Counted from the stretch's first letter, positions 21,929-34,629 are shown. The stretch is DNA of 64,000 nt from Ditylenchus dipsaci (GCA_004194705.1 SADC01001015.1:204801-268800), one strand, 5' to 3'. Translations and numbers: made by a program. Notes: a model not told the origin generated them from the letters alone.

Positions 21929-23649
21929 AGCCCCATTCATACTCCCGCGGGACACGGGACAAATCGTGTCCCGTGACTTTTGTCCCGTGACTATGTCCCG
22001 CGGGACAACGATATTGTCACGCGGGACAAAGTCGCGGGACAAAAGTCACGGGACACATTTTGGTCACTGTCACGCGGGCACCGACTCGCGGGACAACCCT
22101 AAGATTACAATGAATGGATTGAAGATGGCCGATATTCGGTGGGCTTAGCGTAATAATAGATACTTTTGACTCAGAATTGAATGCTCTGCACGGTGCCATC
22201 ACTGAACTTTACAACTATAGTACCTATTACACCTACTGTTACATTCTACTTAGACTAAGATAGGAAACTTCGCATTCCATATAACTTTGTTGACCAACGT
22301 CAGCAACAACATCGCGAGGCAGGCACCTCCTGGTCAAATGGGAATCCACCTGGATGAAAAAAAACGATTTAGTTGAAATTAATAACAAAAAAATTTGTGA
22401 CTTTAAATCGTATAAGAAGTCGGGTTTGTTAATACGGGGTATAGACGTTTGGCTACAAATGTAACATTTTTGGCGTTCTGCCCTATGTTCTGTTTTAGCC
22501 ACTTAGGCCTACTTAGGCTTAGGCCTTAGGCTTAGGTTTAGGCTTAGGGACCAAAAAAATGTCTTACGAACTACAAAATGGCTGAAAAATAAGCCTAAGT
22601 GGCTTAAACAGAACATAGGGCAGAACGCCAAAAATGTTACATTTGTAGCCAAACGTCTACTCACCGTTAATACCGAAATCGAAATTTCGGTAAAGGGACG
22701 TTTGTACGATTTTATCCAAATGCATAAAATCGTACAAACGTTTGTACGATTTTATGCATTTCAAAAACAACAGGGGGGACCAAGGCAGTTTTTTTTACGT
22801 TTTTTTCGAAAATTTTTAGATTGATTTTACAAAAGTCAAGCAGCCTATCACATGAGTCACACATTGTATCACACAGCCAATTGTTTCAAAAACAGGTTTT
22901 AACCATTTCAAAGGGTCAGCCTTATCCGGACCATGTACCCCAAAGGGTCAGCACTTATCCCGGACCATGTACCCCCAAAGGGGCTTCCTATTGAATTAGG
23001 GTGCCTGCCGAAGGCAGTCAGGTACAACTCAAAAGTTGTATCAATACTGATTTGATACAATACGATTTTGGTGTTTGGGGTGATTGTGGGTGGTTTGAGA
23101 TGGTTCGGACACAATCTAAAAATTTTCGAAAAAAACGTAAAAAAACTGCCTTGGTCCCCCCTGTTGTTTTTGAAATGCATAAAATCGTACAAACGTCAAC
23201 GCACCGAAATTTCCTCCACGTGGATCGAAAAACTTTGGTTAGGTATCCCACGGGTAGGTGGTTATCCACATGGTTGCCTGAAAAAAATGAAACTTAGCCA
23301 AAATGAAAAACAAACTACTTTTCCTGATCAAAAATTGCCTGCTGAAACCGGTTTGTGAAGACCAAAATTGAGATTTTACCCATCCGGGTGACAAAATCGG
23401 TTTTTCCAGACTTTACTGAATACAAAATATTGTCCCGTGACTTGGTGTCCCGCGGACAAAAAGGGTGTCCCGCGAGTTTGTCCCGCATCTCGAAACTGTT
23501 GTCCCGCGGACAACAAAATTTTGGAATTAAATTTGTCCCGTGACTCATGTGCCGCTTCTCTGTCCCGCGGGACATAATTGTTGTCCCGCGGGACATTCAA
23601 AAATTATACCTAAATTTTGTCCCGTGTCCCGCGGAGTATGAATGGGGCT
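21929..23649. mobile_element. 1.7-kb foldback with CCGCGGGACA arms and nested palindromes
   Basis: The ends are AGCCCCATTCATACTCCCGC and the inverse GAGTATGAATGGGGCT. The arms (21949-22100 and 23425-23640) are GC-rich arrays of GTCCCGCGGGACA / GTCCCGTGAC words, in strong contrast to the surrounding AT-rich DNA. Inside lie two further inverted pairs: 22440-22485 with 22620-22662 (ACGTTTGGCTACAAATGTAA), and about 22700-22830 with 23105-23205 (CTGCCTTGGTCCCCCCTG). No clear TSD and no coding sequence. Confidence 0.8.
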
Positions 23650-25163
23650 TGTCAAAAATGCTTTTTTCGAAAAAGCGTTAAGCGAATCAAAATTCGAGTC
23701 CGGCGGACTTCAGAATAGTGTTGTTTGGCTTAGTTTGATGTAGTTAAGAATAGATCAGTTTGAAATTCTTTTTCCCAAAAAGGGGGCACTTTTCGCCAAG
23801 AGGGCATTTTTATGTTTTATCAATACTTTTTTCGGCTAACCTCCCTTATACAGTTCTCTCCTAAAAATGCCCGAAATCATGTTTTTGTATGCTTTAGAGT
23901 CAGAAATGTGTAGAAAAGGTGAAAAAAAGGCCGGGTAAGACTTTTTTCCCCAACTTTTGAAAAAATATTTTTTTGTTCAAAATTTGACTTTTTACCTTGG
24001 GAGATCAAGGTAATTTAACCTAAAAGGGTGCCTGGATACCCCGAAAAGACTGAATTTAAGCATAGTTTTGTTAAGTGAAGCCTACCGCATAAAAAGCTCT
24101 GGTATGCATACACTTTTTATGCATATTTTTTTTCTCGCATATTTCTGACTAAGTTCAAAATTTGTTTATTGATCAAAAATGTACAACGAGAGTAACTTTT
24201 TTTTTGACAAAAATTCCAAATTCTAAACATAAATTACACGTAAAATTAGAAAGAGAGAATGTACACACACAAACACCATTTAAATTTAGTAGAATACATT
24301 GAAGAACTTGTCTTGGAAATACACACAAAAAATAAGTCAGGAATATCATGTTTGTCAAAATAACCAATCAAGAACCAGAAATGAGAGAAAAAAAATCAAG
24401 TCTCAACCAAATAGCCAGCCAGAAGTCTCACCAACTGTAAATTGCCGATACTGTTAAATTTTCATTTATTGACACACCCTCCAAGTTCGTCCCCGCCTAA
24501 GGTACGAAACTTTTTTGCTTCGATTTTGGGGCATTTTTGAGAGCACAGGCTGAAAAAAGGCAAAAAAGATTTTTTAAATTATTTTTTTGGGTTAAATAAT
24601 TTTCGGAAAAAAAGACTGGGAAAAAATTTATGGTGGTTCAAAAAATGTTAGAAAATTTAGAAACACCCTGTGCCTGAATGTCAAAATGACTTCGATCGCT
24701 GATCTTGCAAAGGAGGACTGGCCAGTTCCTTTTTGTGAACGCAAATCGGTCTAGTTTTCGATAACAATTAATGAAAAATAGATAAAAAAAATTCAAATAA
24801 TTGCAACCAAAAACAAGGCAGATCTGCGTTTACGAAAATTCAAAATTCGACTCCGAAAAAAAGTATACCGTATAAAAGTGTGAGGAAAATTTTAAACACC
24901 CTGTATAATGTTTCAAAATATCTGCATACTTTTAAAAACAGCCATAACTTTTTTCAAGATGGAATTAAGATAATATTTTTACAGATAACTTAGTTTTCAT
25001 TTTCATTTTTTCGGTTAAAAACTCGATTTTTTATCTTGCCCACTACATACGCTATTGTCATACATCATCAGAAAGAGTGAAAGAAAAGAATAGCATGGCT
25101 AAAATATCCACAGAAATAAATGTTGACAGACTTCTAATTTATCATCTAGAATCTCTTTTTTAC
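23650..25163. other. Repeat-rich intergenic stretch
   Basis: No gene supported. 24075-24125 is a fragment of the CCTACCGCATAAA...CTCTGGTATGCAT repeat (full copy at 32505-32755). The ORFs here look non-coding. Confidence 0.45.
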
Positions 25164-25171
25164 ATCTACAA

Positions 25172-25396
25172 TAGGGTTGTCGAGTTTCGAGTCTTTTCGA
25201 GCCTCGAGAGGACTCGAAATTTTTTTACGGCTGTTTTTCGTCGAAAAATGCAAATCTGATATTGATGACCATACCTAGAATTAAAAAGTAGATATGGGTC
25301 ATCAATATCAGATTTGCATTTTTCCGACAAAAAACAGCCGTAAAAAATTTCGAGTCCTCTCGAGGCCTCGAAAAGACTCGAAACTCGACAACCCTA
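25172..25396. mobile_element. hAT MITE with CGAGTC arms (8-bp TSD ATCTACAA)
   Basis: TSD ATCTACAA at 25164-25171 and 25397-25404. Termini TAGGGTTGTCGAGTTTCGAG and its exact inverse. The arms repeat TCGAG/CGAGTC/CGAAA words and the element is almost one perfect hairpin (225 bp). Confidence 0.92.
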
Positions 25397-25645
25397 ATCT
25401 ACAACCTTGGAAAAAACTCATATTTGAGAAAAATTATATGACAAGAATTGGAAAATATTTAGTAAATTTAAGTGCTATACCATACATATCAAAACTAATT
25501 ACAGACTTAGTTTCAAATTAAGAAAAATACAAAGTTATGAAATTTAATATGTGCATATCTGTATGCAATTTGGGAGTTGGAAAAGCTGTCTTAGCAACCG
25601 AAAATATTTTTTCCGATCAATTGTTTTTTTCACAAACCAGACTCA

Positions 25646-25890
25646 CCGTATTTCGTGTAATAAGGCGGCCGGCCGCTTACGGGGAAAATTTGAGGTCGGT
25701 CTCGATATTTTTGTATGGAAATACAAAATCCAAGAAGCGGATCAGTAGAACTCGGGGAGCTAAGAAAATGCAATAATCAGCTTTGCAAAATATTTGGTAA
25801 AATATTTAAAATATTCTGGGCTGAGATGTAGGTCTTCAAAGTCGAAGGGACCGCCTTATTAGAGGGGCCGACTTTTCAGAAAAAATACGT
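25646..25890. mobile_element. Degenerate CCGTATTT-family element
   Basis: CCGTATTTCGTGTAATAAGG at the left; CCTTATTAGAGGGGCC and AAAAAATACG at the right. The terminal TA is lost. Confidence 0.6.
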
Positions 25891-26124
25891 CATTTTTAAT
25901 TTAATTTTTTATCTCAGTAAGTGATTTGAGAATCTCATAAGTAATCTCTTCAAAAGTAATACCTCCAAAAGCTCGTTCCAGCCTTGAATCCTAAGAATAG
26001 ATAAAAGACTTCCAAAATAGACGGAAGGTCAAAATTCTGAATTTTTCGATTTCAACCGCAGCGAAAATCCGGCCCTATCCCGTTTTCTCCAACAGTCTTA
26101 GAAACAATTTATTTGCACTTTTAA

Positions 26125-26293
26125 AGGACCATGGTTTTTGCGCGCAGGGGCGGGCTGCATTTCTCTTTGGTGTCTCCTTGTACTCTTTGGAGTCGTTCGA
26201 AATAACTCTAAAGAGTACAAGGAGACACCAAAGAGAAATTTCCCCCGCCAATTCAATTTTGCACATGCCAATGCGCGCAAAAACCATGGTCCT
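26125..26293. mobile_element. TTAA-flanked MITE (AGGACCATGG ends)
   Basis: TTAA at 26121-26124 and 26294-26297 flanks AGGACCATGGTTTTTGCGCG and its inverse. The inner arms (CTCTTTGGTGTCTCCTTGTA) are near perfect inverses. Confidence 0.9.
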
Positions 26294-26807
26294 TTAAACC
26301 ATTTTCAGCAAAAAAAAATTCGATTAAAAAGCTTCAAAAAATTTTTTGCCTTGGTTTCCTCGATCCAAAAGATATCCAAAAAACCTTGCAGGACCAAGAC
26401 ATAATTTTTTGGAATTTGTGTGCACAACTGTGTTGGCCAACAAAAAATTAAAACTTTTTTTTGCTTAAAATGATTTAAAGTTAAAATAAATAGTTTTTGA
26501 GAGTTTTGAAGAAAAGATTTTTTTGAAAAACACCACAGGAGAACCAAGTCCAAAAATGGATATTCAATATAGGATAGGGCCGAAAATCATTTTTGATAAT
26601 GGAAATCGGGTTGAAACAACTGATTTCAATTCGATTAAAAACGAATACGGAAACTCAGCATTTCTGCCTACCGCCCGAAAATAGAGCTCAAAAAGTTTTG
26701 ACCTCTCATTAAAAATGACGGACTGTTTAGCCTCATCTATGCCATGACAGTTTTTCCCACATATCCAAAAGCACAAAAATTTAGATGTGTTGAATGTACC
26801 ACCTGCG

Positions 26808-29800
26808 CTACTCAAATACCTGGTAAGCCATGCCCCTAATGCTCTGTCGCTTGGAATAGAACAAAAAAGAGCCGACCACGAGCACGGCGCCGAAGATGAA
26901 CATGAAGAAGCCGAGCACAAACATGGCTCGACCACTATAGCCCACAAAGCCTGGTGGTTTGGGAGGCCGGGTGAGGGCATGGCCGGCAATTGGCCAAATT
27001 CATTGGAGAGTATGGTCTAAAGATTATTAAGGTTTTTATATTTTGAATTATTGGTGAGTTTAGGGCATTACCAATCCAGCCTGTTTAGGATCCATAGCTG
27101 GATGTGCATAGTGAACTGATTGGTGGCATTAATGGTTGCGTTGAGCAGCTGGTGCACCTCATTCACAGAGAGTTCTTTCTGCAAAAAGAAGGATTTTAGA
27201 ATTGTGTAAGGGGGTTGGTTTTTTGTCCTTATCAATAAGTAACGAAAAACAAGCTTTGGGTTACCGTATTTATTCTGATAACTTCGGGTCTCCAAGTTTA
27301 AAAGCATGTTCTTGCATTGTGTTTTAGACCCACTTTTTAGAGACTGATCTCAGGCAACTTAGCAATCATTTTGTAGCTCATCTTATTGGCTACAAAATGA
27401 GGGTTAACTTGCTTGAGAGCAGTCTTTGAAAAGTGGGTCGAAAACACAATGCCAAGGACAGGATTTTAAACTTGGAGACCCGGGAGTTATTAGAATAAAT
27501 ACGGTAAGTCATAACCGTACAATTTTTTTAGTCAAAAAATTCTGACGATGCGTGGAGGGGCTATGGCGCAGCTAGCAAACCCCCATACCTTCCCTCCCCT
27601 GCATAGGCCTATGAGCTCAGTGATCATGAGCGGAGTTTGAATGTCGCTGGAGACAGTAGATTTGTCAATCACCTGATTTTTTCGGTTTGTGTTTGTCTGT
27701 CTGTATTTATACTTTTTCTGTTTATTTATATTTTCGGTCAATTTTACGCAAATCATTTCCTTCTTTTTGGTTAAATAACTGAAGAGCCGAGTAAAATTGA
27801 AAAAAAAGTGAAAAACTACCGTGGGAACTATGGAAATTGAAAAGAGGCTATCAACTACAGTCGAGCTTTTTGAATTTGGGCATGGGGGGGGTCTGTAATT
27901 AAGGAAATACGGAATTTCGCTGGACGTTTTTTTATTTTAAGCCAACAAACAACTGTAAAAAATTACTTGCAGATAGGCGGTTTTCGCCGGTGTCTCCACG
28001 CTAGATTTTTCACTTATGACAAAGCAGGCCAGTAATTTTTCGTCCATTTGGGTCAACTAGAAATATAAAAAAATAAGTAAAATTCCGAAACCACAAAAAA
28101 TTCAAGCTAACCATGAAATGGGTGAGTCTCAAGACTGAGAAATTAGCAGCATGAGCTATAGCTTGGATTATGCCTTGTTCCACCTGCTCCATCCCAATTT
28201 TATTCAAATCGTCCATGGTGGCTAAAACATCTGGGATTAGCCAATTCTGCAATAATTGGTTGAGTATTTACCATTTTGAAGGCTCAAGAAGAATATGTTG
28301 CCGCCATTGTAGTCTTGCAGACATGGATACACCAGATGGCTGGCCATTGTCGTATGGTTATTCAGTGAGTTGAGTCGAAGCACCGTCTTTTTCAGCAACT
28401 CACCGGACTTATTCTGTAATGTGCAGGGTTATTCCAAAAATATTGAAGCTTTTTTTTAGCAATTCATTTTTTTCTCAGCCGTTTTTTCTTGAAGTTCTGT
28501 AAGCTGACATCCACTCAGGAGCCTATGAGTATTTCATTGGTACAGTTGAGTTTCCATATAGTAACGGGTGATTCAAAAGTCTTGGTAGATTTTCGGGCTC
28601 ATTTTGGAAAATAATTTTTTTTTATTTATGCAGTAGACCCACTTTAACAAACTTTTTTCGAACCCCCCCCCCCTTTGCGGTGTTTAGGTACCCTTGGTCT
28701 GTCAATGCAAAATGTTAAATTTCGGTCAAAAAAAATCCCAAAAAAGTTGGCCGCTCTAGAAAAACAGGTTTTTTTTACACATGGAAAATGCTGAAACATT
28801 GAAAAAATATGTTTTGGGTGAGCACTAAATAAGGGAGTTCGGCCGCGATTTTTCGGCTTGCCAGTGTGCCTTTCATGAAATACGCTACTTGCCTAGCACC
28901 AACTCACCTCATGGTACTGAACGATGGAGTGGAGCAGAGGTGATTGGCTTTATCTGAATAGTAGAGCATCTCCAGCACAGTTCGCCCATCCTGCGTCTCG
29001 GCAGTTTTAGTGACATAAGCGTCCAGCACAACTCCTTCCTCGCTGACTACCTGAAAATTAGCCAGATGTAAGCTCCCTGGATATAAATTGGTATGTAGAC
29101 CCAACCTTGCCAGCATAATAGTAATCATCGTGTTGGCTGGACATGTACAAGAACATTTCCGCCAGACTTTTTAGGTATAAAGTCTTGTTCCCATCCACAT
29201 GCACATCACCATCTGGCTGTCGATTGGGTGCACACCCTTGCAAGCACGTCCATCACGGCTTAGTGTGTACTGCAGACCTGCAAAAAGAAGGTATTTCAAT
29301 ATTGTTTATGGGATGTTCAAAAAGCAGCAGTCACAACAACTAACTACGTAGTCAGACTCGAACTAGAAACTTGAGAAACAATTGGGTTTGGAGTCGGCCA
29401 CCGCTGGCGGTACTCATTTGGATAATATCACACACTCAATTCTTGAACTTTTTCTCGATATTTTAGACTTTTTTTATTTTTTCAGCGTAAACTAGTGAAT
29501 TTTGGCAACACTCACCAAGAGCAAAACTCGCCAACGAGAAAGTACTTAACAAAAATTTGATATGAACGGCCCTTTGGCCGGTTTCAAGAGGGCCACCTAA
29601 ATCTAATTTTCGTTGGTTAGTTTTCTGATAGCTAATTTTGACGTTGGCGAGTTTTTTTTATCGTCGGAAAACGGCTGCGTCCCGTTCCTACACCACCCTG
29701 CAGTGGCGTACGCAGGAATTTCTGACGGGGGTTGGGGGGCACCAGGCCATTTTTAGGCCATTTTACCTGCACCGTTTTGAAAAAAATCTGACGGGGGGGG

Positions 29801-31420
29801 GATGGGAGGGGGTCACGTACCCTTCTGCCCCCCCCCCCCTGCGTACGCCCTGCCACCCTGTGAATATTCGGTTGCATGGAAGTGTAGAAATCATATTAAA
29901 CCTTACCGTAGCCAAAGTCGTGAACCACCCTGGCACTGCCTGTTACCGAAGAGGAATTGGCTAGAAACGGGAGGTCATGATCCGCTTGAAAGTCCATGAT
30001 CATTGAGAATAGGTGCTCTGGCTCGTTGTAGAATAGCTGCAAAAATACAGCTTTTTTAAGTACACTATAATCTAAATCAATTCGATTTTTCAAATGGATA
30101 AAATGTGCCCTAAATAACTTTATTTTCACTAAGACTAAGCCAATTCTCCCGGTTTTCCTGTTTTTTTGAGACTTTAGGTAAAAAATAATGTAGACGAAAT
30201 TTTTTTAAATAAAAATTGCCTCGGTCCCGCAAGCTGATAAGGCTGGGCGGAGGTCGTAATTTCAAGTGAGGGAAATAGGTGGTTTGCTCTCAGGTTCAAG
30301 TGCTCCAATCTCTATTATGGCTCGTTCATGTAGTTCGAGTTCGGATCATCGTAGGATTTTTTTTCTGAAGACGTGTGTTTTCTTGCTCTTTTGCGTAACA
30401 TTTTACAAAAAAAATAAAATTGGCTACATTTTTTCACTTTTCAGGAAGAGAACTAGAAAAGGTTACTAGTAGTAACTTACTACCAAAACGTGTGTATTAC
30501 TCGAAATCGAGTAATTTCGAGTAATATTCTAAACTTTTCAAGTTTCGAGTGTTGAGTCGAGTACACTAAAATTTTGAGTACTCGCCTACCTAGTTATATG
30601 GTAAATAAGACAACCGAAAAAAATCAACTAGCTAACCTCTATGTTATCCACCACTTTTTCTGTCGCATCCACATACTCCAAGCTGGCTTCTAGAAATTGT
30701 CCCAGAAATTTGAGGAGGGATTGATGCTTTTGGCAGACCACTGCAAAATTTCCCTCTTGCTGGCTGAAACTGAAAATTCGTTAGTCAACTAGAACCTTTG
30801 CATCAAAGTTTTTCTGACAATACTTACAGTTAGAGCCAGCTGTGCTTGAGCCATATCCGCTAGATCCAAGGTGACTATGTCGAAGGAAATGTGCTCGCTA
30901 ATGTTGTGCTTGTACTCTGTGGAGTTGGGCAATTGAATGTCTGGAAATCAGCTTTTTTGTCATTTCTAAAATATCCAAGTACCATCGCAGATGGTTATTT
31001 TTGAGGGATTTTTGTGAAAAACTCGATATTAAGCCCGACAAGTCAAATATACTAGCATTTTTCTTATATAAAATGACCGAAAGCACACCTTGGTAACCTG
31101 GACATGGAAGGCCATCACTTGTGGATTGCGGAAATTCTCATTGTAAGCATTAGCTTGGAGAGGTCGCCGGTCATGAATACATTCACTGCGAATCATAAAT
31201 CTCAATACTAATTCAAAAATGAAAAAAAATATATACCTGGATGTTTTCGCCAGTCTCCGTGGCATTTGTGGCACACCCCATCCATGGGTATGTTTCCACC
31301 CGGCTGTGATGCCTAGATAAATTCATTTTAATAATTTGAATTAACACAGAAAAGGCTGTGTGTACCAAACTGCGCGTTATGTGCAGAATTTCACTCTGAA
31401 CACGATATCTGAAAAAAAAA
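26808..31420 (-). CDS. Large extracellular/type I membrane protein, family not recognised (partial)
   Basis: At least ten minus-strand exons share acceptors of the TTTTCAG type. Readable blocks in order are RVQSEILHITRSL; ECIHDRRPLQANAYNENF; IQLPNSTEYKHNISEHISFD; NFAVVCQKHQSLLKFLGQFL; LFYNEPEHLFSMIMDFQADH; GLQYTLSRDGRACKGVHPID; GDVHVDGNKTLYLKSLAEMF; VVSEEGVVLDAYVTKTAETQ; KKTVLRLNSLNNHTTMASHL; WLIPDVLATMDDLNKIGMEQ; MDEKLLACFVISEKSSVETP; KELSVNEVHQLLNATINATN; then a transmembrane segment MFVLGFFMFIFGAVLVVGSF and a short basic tail ending near 26808 (RGMAYQVFE, or a further splice at GTATTTGAG). Asn-X-Ser/Thr sites and Cys pairs fit a secreted ectodomain. Several exon joins need a one-base correction. 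Intronic insertions include 27264-27504 and 29701-29852. I do not recognise the family; the layout loosely recalls long cell-surface receptors, without proof. Confidence 0.6.
27264..27504. mobile_element. CCGTATTT-family element (TA TSD)
   Basis: TA, CCGTATTTATTCTGATAACT, inverse AGTTATTAGAATAAATACGG, TA. The arms include a TTTAAACTTGGAGACCCG-like block. It lies in an intron of the minus-strand membrane-protein gene. Confidence 0.88.
29701..29852. mobile_element. hAT MITE, CAGTGGCGTACG ends (TSD CCACCCTG)
   Basis: TSD CCACCCTG at 29693-29700 and 29853-29860. Terminus CAGTGGCGTACGCAGGAATT, ending TGCGTACGCCCTG, with G-run/C-run interior. The terminus resembles a hAT MITE type widespread in animals. 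Confidence 0.92.
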
Positions 31421-31624
31421 ATCGGAAAAAGACGGCTCTGAGAGGGTAAACAGCTTTTGAAGTTGTACAACGAACTTCTTCGCATCCCTTTATTCTTTAG
31501 CAATCCTTCGTTTGGAGACCAGATTCATGCTCAGCGTTGTCGATTTATTTGTAAAACTGCTTTAAAATTTTGCATTCTACTCAGGACAATAAAATTTTGA
31601 TTTTGAAAACTTGAGATTCACAAT

Positions 31625-31850
31625 TTGAGTGTTTATAATGCGTTGTTCACAATGGAGGACTGCAGTCGCCACCCAGGACTGCAGTCCTCCATTGTGAACA
31701 CACACAATCCACAGTCGCCACTCAGGATTGCAGTCCGCAGTGAGGACTGTGGACTGTTGTGTGTTCACAATGAAGACTGCAGTCCGGGGTGGCGACTGTG
31801 GATTGTTACAATTTGAGTGCGGACTGCAGTCGCCACTCTCATCCAAAACT
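31625..31850. repeat. GGACTGCAGTCC / CATTGTGAAC repeat cluster
   Basis: Mirrored blocks of GGACTGCAGTCGCCAC, CCTCCATTGTGAACACAC and TCCTCACTGCGGACTG arranged as nested palindromes. Related blocks recur at 34630-34790. ORFs across it are repeat artefacts. Confidence 0.75.
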
Positions 31851-32082
31851 ATTCACGGTGTTTATTTTTATTTTTTTATTAGTTTCTGTATTGCTCTTAT
31901 AACCAAAATGAAGCTAAGTTCCAGAGCAACATTTTGGTACCAAAACATTAAGGATCGCATAATAATTTTGCGATCAAAAATTGCAAAAAAGATTACAATC
32001 CTCACTCACAATCCACACTTACAATCCACACTCAGGATGGTAAAGTGTGAATTGTGTATGTAGAATTTTTTCGGCGTGCGGT

Positions 32083-32172
32083 CAATTCGTCCACGGTCAA
32101 TTCGTCCACGGTCAATTCGTCCACGGTCAATTCGTCCACAGGTCAATTCGTCCACAGGTCAATTCGTACACA
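32083..32172 (+). repeat. Tandem GGTCAATTCGTCCAC
   Basis: Six tandem copies of a 15-16-base word. Confidence 0.9.
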
Positions 32173-32504
32173 AATTAATTTAAACTAGCTTTTTATTTAT
32201 TTTTACTAGTTTTGGACATTAAAAAAGTGTTCATGGACGTTTTGTGTATGATTATTGATATTTTTGCGAATTTTTTTACTGAAGGCACCTATTAGATGCC
32301 ACGTTTAGCTAACACAGTAAAAATGGTTTTTTTAATAGTGGAAATTTTGCTAAAAAAAAACTTGGTCACTTCTAAATTATTGTTCGTCTTATAAATGTGG
32401 GAATGAAAATTATTGGAATAAGTGCGACAGAAAGGATTCTAAAAGGGGCCACTAATCACACAAGGGCCACTGACAAGAAGATGTTGAACATAGTTTTGAA
32501 TACT

Positions 32505-32755
32505 GGGGCCTACCGCATAAATAAACTCTGGTATGCATACATTTTCATGCATCCAGAGTATCTTTCGAGTGATTGGTGTCTAAGGTATGTGGGTGTGCGC
32601 ATCTCAACTCCAAGCCCCCAAGCCCCCTGCGCCTCCGAAAGGGGCGCAGGGGGCTTGAGAGTTAGAGATGCGCGCACTCACTTACCTTAGACATGATTCC
32701 GAGAAGTACTCTTGATCATAAAATGCATATAGAGTCTCTTTTTGCCACGGCCCAG
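32505..32755. mobile_element. Foldback with CTCTGGTATGCATAC and AGCCCCCTGCGCC arms
   Basis: The left arm runs from CCTACCGCATAAATAAACTC to CCAAGCCCCCTGCGCC. The right arm is the inverse GGCGCAGGGGGCTTGAGAGT followed by TGATCATAAAATGCATA. Partial copies lie at 1960-2060, 6935-7075 and 24075-24125. Confidence 0.7.
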
Positions 32756-32759
32756 TAGA

Positions 32760-33399
32760 AAAACATGGTAAGACAGCCAAAATATACCAATATTTTCTCT
32801 CGATCATTATGTTCTATTGCAATGTTGATTTCTTTAAAAATGAGAAAAAATGTCCAAAGTTTACATGTAGGTAACATGTAGGTTCACGAGTCAATTTGTC
32901 CAGCTGGACAACATGAGTACAGCCTGAAAATTTGACAAGAGAAAACTAACTTTTTTTTATCTTTCCTAACGTACTTAGGGAATCATTTTTGGCCAAATAG
33001 AATTGATTTTATGCTAATTGAGAATAATTCTCTATATTTGGGGTCGAACTCTTTGGAGTGGGTACCAGTCTGAGGTATTGAGATTCTGGTTAGTCGAAAT
33101 AGCATTATGGTCTCAACAAGCCGTTTTCAGCACATGATTTTTGGATGTATAAAAAGTTTGTTTCGCACTAAGAGATCATTAAATTTTGTGGACGAAATAA
33201 CCGCACGCTGTAGGTAGGCGCCAAAGGATCATCCGTACAATTTTAGCCAAATCACTATGCATTCGCATGAACTTATGTAAACAGTCTATAAGCCTTTCAA
33301 TCGACAAAATGTTTTATTTTGGCAAAACAGTCGCAATAACTCAACAGAAAACATATTTTCGGCTATCTCACAACAATTACAACAGCAATTAGAGAATAT
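32760..33399. other. Intergenic
   Basis: No gene or delimited element seen. Confidence 0.4.
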
Positions 33400-34450
33400 T
33401 TAAATTCCGCGCCATCCAATTCGTTCTTCTTGCCATTCAACGGATCCAGCTCCATTAAAGTACTCCATTAGCTTTTGTTGAATATTCTTGCCATCTTGAG
33501 TCACGTAGTTGCTATCTGGCGCAGCGCTTAAAAGTCCCTCTATTTGTTCTCTCCATCCTCCATTAGCTTGATCGTTTGTGTCGGCCAGATCTATAAGGTG
33601 AAACAGTTTGGAAAAAATTAAAGCCGAAAAGCAAACTTTGCGGTGAGCGAACTGCTGCGTGCCTAACATTGAAATTGTGTATGAATTTATGAATTTTGTA
33701 TGAACAACATTTTTGAAAAAAATACAATGGTTTCTGTGAGCTAAAATTTTTCAAATGATTGTCATAAATACCTCCACGATATGTCATTTGAAAGCTCGCA
33801 ATCTGCGCTTTCTCTGCACATGATATATAATAAATATATTGAAACAGCGGCATGTTTTACCTCTTTAAAGTGATATAGGCAAAAATCGTGACATAGATGG
33901 TTCACAACGGCCGCTGACTACCGTAGAGTAATTTTTTTTTCAATTTTCCTTGACCATCGTGCTCAGCGTAAAATTCTGCACAAGGATATACCATCAGGAC
34001 GTACAGCGTTCCCGTGTTAACAATTTTGAAAAACATCAGGAATACATTACCCTGTATCTTACGTAGAAGTTTCCATCACTTTCTTTTGCGGCAAGTACAA
34101 AGGTCCTGTGCAAATGTAGACATTCCTATTCTTCTTGGCAAGACGCCTGAAAACGAAAAAAAAATCGAGCTGACAAAATCAAAATAGCATTCCGTTACCT
34201 CACATGTATTTCGACATCATTCCACTTGTCACAATTGAAACCTCTGCCTACTTGAGGAGACATGTTGGTTAGGAAGAAAGTCTGATCAATTTAATTCCGC
34301 GACTTTCGATGGTTGCCAGCCGCTGCCAGATGTCCTCTATCTAAAATTTTTGTAGTCGTCGTGAGAAAGGTCGTAGAGGCATACATTTTCTCGGACTTTC
34401 TGAATGATGGCGGAATTGCGCGTTGCTAGATCATCACTAGATCCTTTTTT
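33400..34450 (-). pseudogene. ENDOG: EndoG-like DNA/RNA non-specific endonuclease, broken reading frame
   Basis: Mitochondrial endonuclease G family (His-Me finger nuclease). Minus-strand order: VRENVCLYDLSHDDYKNF (about 34395-34340), then after a frame change DRGHLAAAGNHRKS with the catalytic DRGH motif. An in-frame TAA follows, then DQTFFLTNMSPQVGRGFNCD and KWNDVEIHVR (the Mg-ligand Asn helix), then RLAKKNRNVYICTGPLYLPQ and DGNFYVRYRV. The later exons (33820-33780 and a long one ending at stop 33400) do not match EndoG obviously; their assignment is weak. No N-terminal mitochondrial leader could be found. The catalytic motif is intact, yet one frameshift and one stop lie within 60 bases. 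Given the base losses seen in every other gene, either a pseudogene or sequence error is possible. Confidence 0.75.
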
Positions 34451-34629
34451 CATTTCCTGCTTTGTTTGCATTGTTCGAAAATAGCACTAGAAACATAAGA
34501 GAATGAAGTGAGAGTACAGAAAAAATATGGATGTCACAAATTTGATGGCTAATTAATTTGTAATAAATCTTAATTGGATAAAAATATATAGTCTTTTGAA
34601 AAGACATCCTATCCAAAATGAACAACAAT

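Noticed and set aside
22239..23358. Overlapping ORFs of 83-98 residues
   Set aside because: Inside nested inverted repeats; their peptides mirror the palindrome arms and show no domain.
31577..32063. ORFs across CTGCAGTC repeats
   Set aside because: Repeat-derived, same words in both orientations.
32397..32690. 97-residue ORF with a helical start
   Set aside because: Its second half is the left arm of the foldback at 32505-32755, which recurs at other sites.
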